Origin: Xanthobacter sp. NM-59
GTDB lineage: Bacteria; Pseudomonadota; Alphaproteobacteria; Rhizobiales; Xanthobacteraceae
NCBI RefSeq assembly: GCF_021401125.1
Contig: NZ_JACBFQ010000014.1
Span: forward strand, 1 to 64,000
Direction: 5' to 3'
DNA: 64,000 nucleotides
The notes under the pieces were generated by a model. That model saw nothing but the letters and a program-made list of their open reading frames with translations, had not been told where the DNA came from and did no database searches. Of the stretch, positions 61,953 to 64,000 are shown piece by piece (position 1 is the first letter of the stretch; every line of letters starts with the position of its first letter). The translations under genes and the position numbers were made by a program.

Positions 61953-62378
61953 ATGACCACCAAGGACGACCTGATCTCCGATTTCGAATTCCTGGACAAT
62001 TGGGAAGACCGCTACCGCCACGTCATCGAGCTCGGCAAGGCCCTGCCGCCCTTCCCGGAATCGGAGCGCAACGAAGCCAACAAGGTGCAGGGCTGCGCCA
62101 GCCAGGTGTGGCTCATCAGCGAGCTGAAGACGACACCCAAGGGCACCGTTCTGGAGTTCCAGGGCGATTCCGACGCGCATATCGTGAAGGGGCTGGTGGC
62201 GGTTCTGCTCACCCTCGTTTCCGGCCATAGCCCCCAGGAGATCCTGGAAACGGACGTTCTCGCCATTTTCCGGCAGATCGGGCTCGAGGGGCATCTCACG
62301 CCCCAGCGCTCCAACGGCCTGCGCTCCATGGTGGAACGCATCCGCAACCACGCCCGCGCCGCTCTCGCCACGGCGTGA
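61953..62378 (+). CDS. sufE: SufE family cysteine desulfuration protein
   Basis: A protein of 141 residues: DLISDFEFLDNWEDRYRHVIELG, then NKVQGCASQVWL with the sulfur-acceptor C48, and SPQEILETD. SufE accepts persulfide from SufS. It is encoded apart from the suf operon here. The start gives MTTKDDL. Confidence 0.95.
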   Translation: MTTKDDLISDFEFLDNWEDRYRHVIELGKALPPFPESERNEANKVQGCASQVWLISELKTTPKGTVLEFQGDSDAHIVKGLVAVLLTLVSGHSPQEILETDVLAIFRQIGLEGHLTPQRSNGLRSMVERIRNHARAALATA

Positions 62379-63399
62379 CGCCAAGCGCTCGCCGGCCTCG
62401 CGAGAGGCGGGCCGGCCCTTCGTGGGCGCGCATGGGCACGGGCGGTCAAGGCCGCCCGTGTGTTCGCCTTCGGTCCTGCACACGACCCGTCCGACGGTTT
62501 TCGCGCACGGCCGCGCGGAGAGAATGCGCGAACTCAAGATGCCCGGGCATGTCCCGAATTGCTGAGACGGGAGTTGCCCAAAAGCCCCTGCGAGCGCCGG
62601 GTACGCAAGTTCGCTTCAGGACGGCGCCTTAACGCAATGATCCAGAGTCCTCCCTCAATCGCACGAGGGGGAGACGCTCGAGAGCGTCTTCGAGCGAAGG
62701 GGGAACCGGTTCGCGTGAAGGGCACGGGTCGAAACAAGAGCCCGGGCCGTTCGGCGTTTCCTTAGAAACTGAGATCGCGCAACCATACGCCCACCGTCGT
62801 TCACGCCCCCGTTCCACCGGCAGCAATGACCGGCGGCGCATCACGGTCGTGGAAGTCGGCCCCGCCCAGCCCTAGGGGCTGCGGGCTCCTCATCGGTTCC
62901 GCCCGGCCCGCTCGCGCAGCGCCCCTCAATGATGCTATCCAGGGCCACCGAAGCGCCCGGCGGGCGCCGGACGACCGCGACCGGCCACCCATTGGCCGTC
63001 GCCTTCGACGCATCATTCGAGAGGATGGCCCGTGCCCAGCCCCTTCGCCAAGCTGCTGCGCGCCAAAGGCATCCGCTCCGAAAACGGTCGTGCCAGCGCC
63101 GAAGCCAGCGCCCGCATGTCGCCTTCGCGGCCCGAGGCACGCGACCTGAAGCCCACCCCGGTGAAGCGACTGCGGACGCACGCGCCGAAGGCGTTTCATG
63201 GCAATGCGCCAGAGCATCGGGGGGACACCTTGAAACAGGGGGGCCCCTTCAGCTCCCACCCCGGCCATTCACCCAGGCGAGGCGCCCCCTGCGGCGCGCC
63301 TTCCGGTGCCCGCCCCATCGGCCCGATGGCAATGACGGCCGCAGCGCGCCCGCTTTCCGATGCCATCGGGGGTGGGGCCATGCGTGGGCCGGGCGCGCC
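62379..63399. other. 1-kb region without a supported gene
   Basis: A GGGCGG/CCGCCC hairpin (62437-62460) may terminate sufE. An inverted AACCGGT-type element lies at 62683-62715. A GTG-started frame at 63032-63403 is open but low in complexity and has no recognisable domain. Nothing else is seen. Confidence 0.5.
62683..62715 (-). repeat. AACCGGT-type intergenic element, inverted copy
   Basis: On the minus strand CGCGAACCGGTTCCC then TTCGCTCGAAGACGCT, closest of the copies to the element before fixX. An adjacent GAGCGTCT duplicate suggests a mosaic structure. Confidence 0.55.
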
Positions 63400-64000
63400 A
63401 TGACGCCGGGAACCGGAGAGGCGCGCGGGAAGGTGAGGCAGCAGTGGGCCATGGGGCTGGCCGCGCTGATTCTCGCCGTGAGCCCCGTGGCCGTGCTGGC
63501 GTTGCGCCCGCCGGGGCACAGCCCCGAGCCGGCCCTTGCTCCGGGAATCATCGCGGGAAATGTGCGAGCGAAGGATTCCTCGCCCCTTGAAGCGCCCGCC
63601 GAAGCCCCCCCCGCCCCGTCTGACACGACGCTTTCGGCGGAGGCGCAGCCTCTCGCGGAGGCCGGCGGGAGCGGTCCCTGCGCCCTGGACGCGGTGCCCG
63701 CCGTCGAGCGCAACCGCTGCCTCTACGATACCATCCGCACCAGCGAGCTGGCCCTGGAAGCCGAGTTGGCCAATGCGCTGCGGGTGATCGACGCGCGCAG
63801 TGATCTGGCCCCGGTGCAGCGCAACCGCTGGAAAAGCCTGCTGGACGAGGCCCAGTCGCGGTTCCTGCTCTATCGCAACTTCGACTGCCAGAGCGTCGCC
63901 CCCTTCGAGGGCAAAAGGGGCATCGGCAATTTCGAGGAGCGCGCCTTGTGCCTCATCACCGCCAATACGCGGCGCGCCGAGGCCCTGGCCGCCCGCTACG
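63400..64000 (+). CDS. secreted protein, LprI-like cysteine pattern (partial, runs off the window)
   Basis: Open from ATG to the window edge, 200 codons so far. A membrane/signal segment (MGLAALILAVSPVAVLAL) follows a short basic start; a Pro/Ala linker comes next. The domain after it has C-x-n pairs: GPCALDAVPAVERNRCLYDTI and FDCQSVAPF...ERALCLI. The E-R-N-R-C and Q-S-R-F-L-L-Y-R-N-F-D-C arrangement resembles LprI/DUF1311 lysozyme-inhibitor-like proteins. The stop codon is beyond the edge. Confidence 0.75.
   Translation, partial: MTPGTGEARGKVRQQWAMGLAALILAVSPVAVLALRPPGHSPEPALAPGIIAGNVRAKDSSPLEAPAEAPPAPSDTTLSAEAQPLAEAGGSGPCALDAVPAVERNRCLYDTIRTSELALEAELANALRVIDARSDLAPVQRNRWKSLLDEAQSRFLLYRNFDCQSVAPFEGKRGIGNFEERALCLITANTRRAEALAARY

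Noticed and set aside
62801-63403. Overlapping frames on both strands before the last gene, including a GTG-started frame at 63032
   Set aside because: No ribosome site, domain or coding bias that distinguishes one frame from another; treated as non-coding.
1-64000. CRISPR array, insertion sequence, prophage, tRNA or rRNA
   Set aside because: No regularly spaced repeats of CRISPR size, no transposase or integrase reading frame, and no cloverleaf or rRNA sequence was recognised by eye; a tRNA scan would be the decisive check.

Overview
This is GC-rich, alphaproteobacterial DNA. The combination of fixABCX, nifB-fdxN, nifS, nifT/fixU and nifZ with an ftsQ-ftsA-ftsZ-lpxC cell-division block suggests a diazotroph of the Xanthobacter/Azorhizobium type (order Hyphomicrobiales). 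The genus is an inference from gene content and style; no database comparison was possible.

The left half (1 to about 32.1 kb) is a nitrogen-fixation island. It opens with the last codons of nifH, followed by a NifA/sigma-54 promoter and fixABCX, the electron-bifurcating flavoprotein complex that supplies low-potential electrons to nitrogenase. A minus-strand group follows (two small unknown proteins, a rhodanese-type sulfurtransferase and a beta-rich unknown), then an FAD oxidoreductase with a Rieske ferredoxin. A divergent control region at 10.6-11.0 kb, with NifA, FNR/FixK-like and sigma-54 sites, drives iscA-nifU(short)-nifS-nifT-SIR2-like, which ends at a very strong terminator. A second textbook NifA/sigma-54 region at 14.4-14.5 kb drives a long operon: nifB, fdxN, an IscA variant, a TPR protein, an LRV Fe-S protein, two nifZ genes, two small nif-associated proteins, a DegT-fold protein without its catalytic lysine and a ferredoxin-fold protein without any cysteine. 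From 21.6 to 32.1 kb lie accessory genes, several paralogous to those in the nifB operon (second LRV, second TPR, two more Rieske proteins), plus a truncated haemoglobin, a GST-like protein, SufT and an EF2563/YqeB-type molybdenum-hydroxylase accessory protein. Several have sigma-54-like promoters.

The transition to housekeeping DNA is at about 32.2 kb (BolA and CGFS glutaredoxin). The right half holds a secreted protein, a GhrA-like dehydrogenase, a 1.4-kb repeat-rich gap, lpxC-ftsZ-ftsA-ftsQ-ddl and murB (minus strand, interrupted by a divergent soluble chemoreceptor-like gene), ubiA, a 3'(2'),5'-bisphosphate/inositol phosphatase family gene, an acyltransferase-waaA-lpxK lipid A/Kdo operon, a gap with three copies of a repeat of about 180 bp, xseA, purD, a thioesterase, a DUF1214/DUF1254 pair, a sensor kinase operon, sufE and an edge-truncated secreted protein.

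The most unusual content is a set of nif-embedded proteins that keep a fold but appear to have lost its hallmark chemistry (SIR2-like, DegT-like, ferredoxin-like), together with duplicated Fe-S/TPR accessory genes and a molybdenum-related gene with apparent NifA/sigma-54 control. I saw no tRNA, rRNA, insertion sequence, prophage or CRISPR array.
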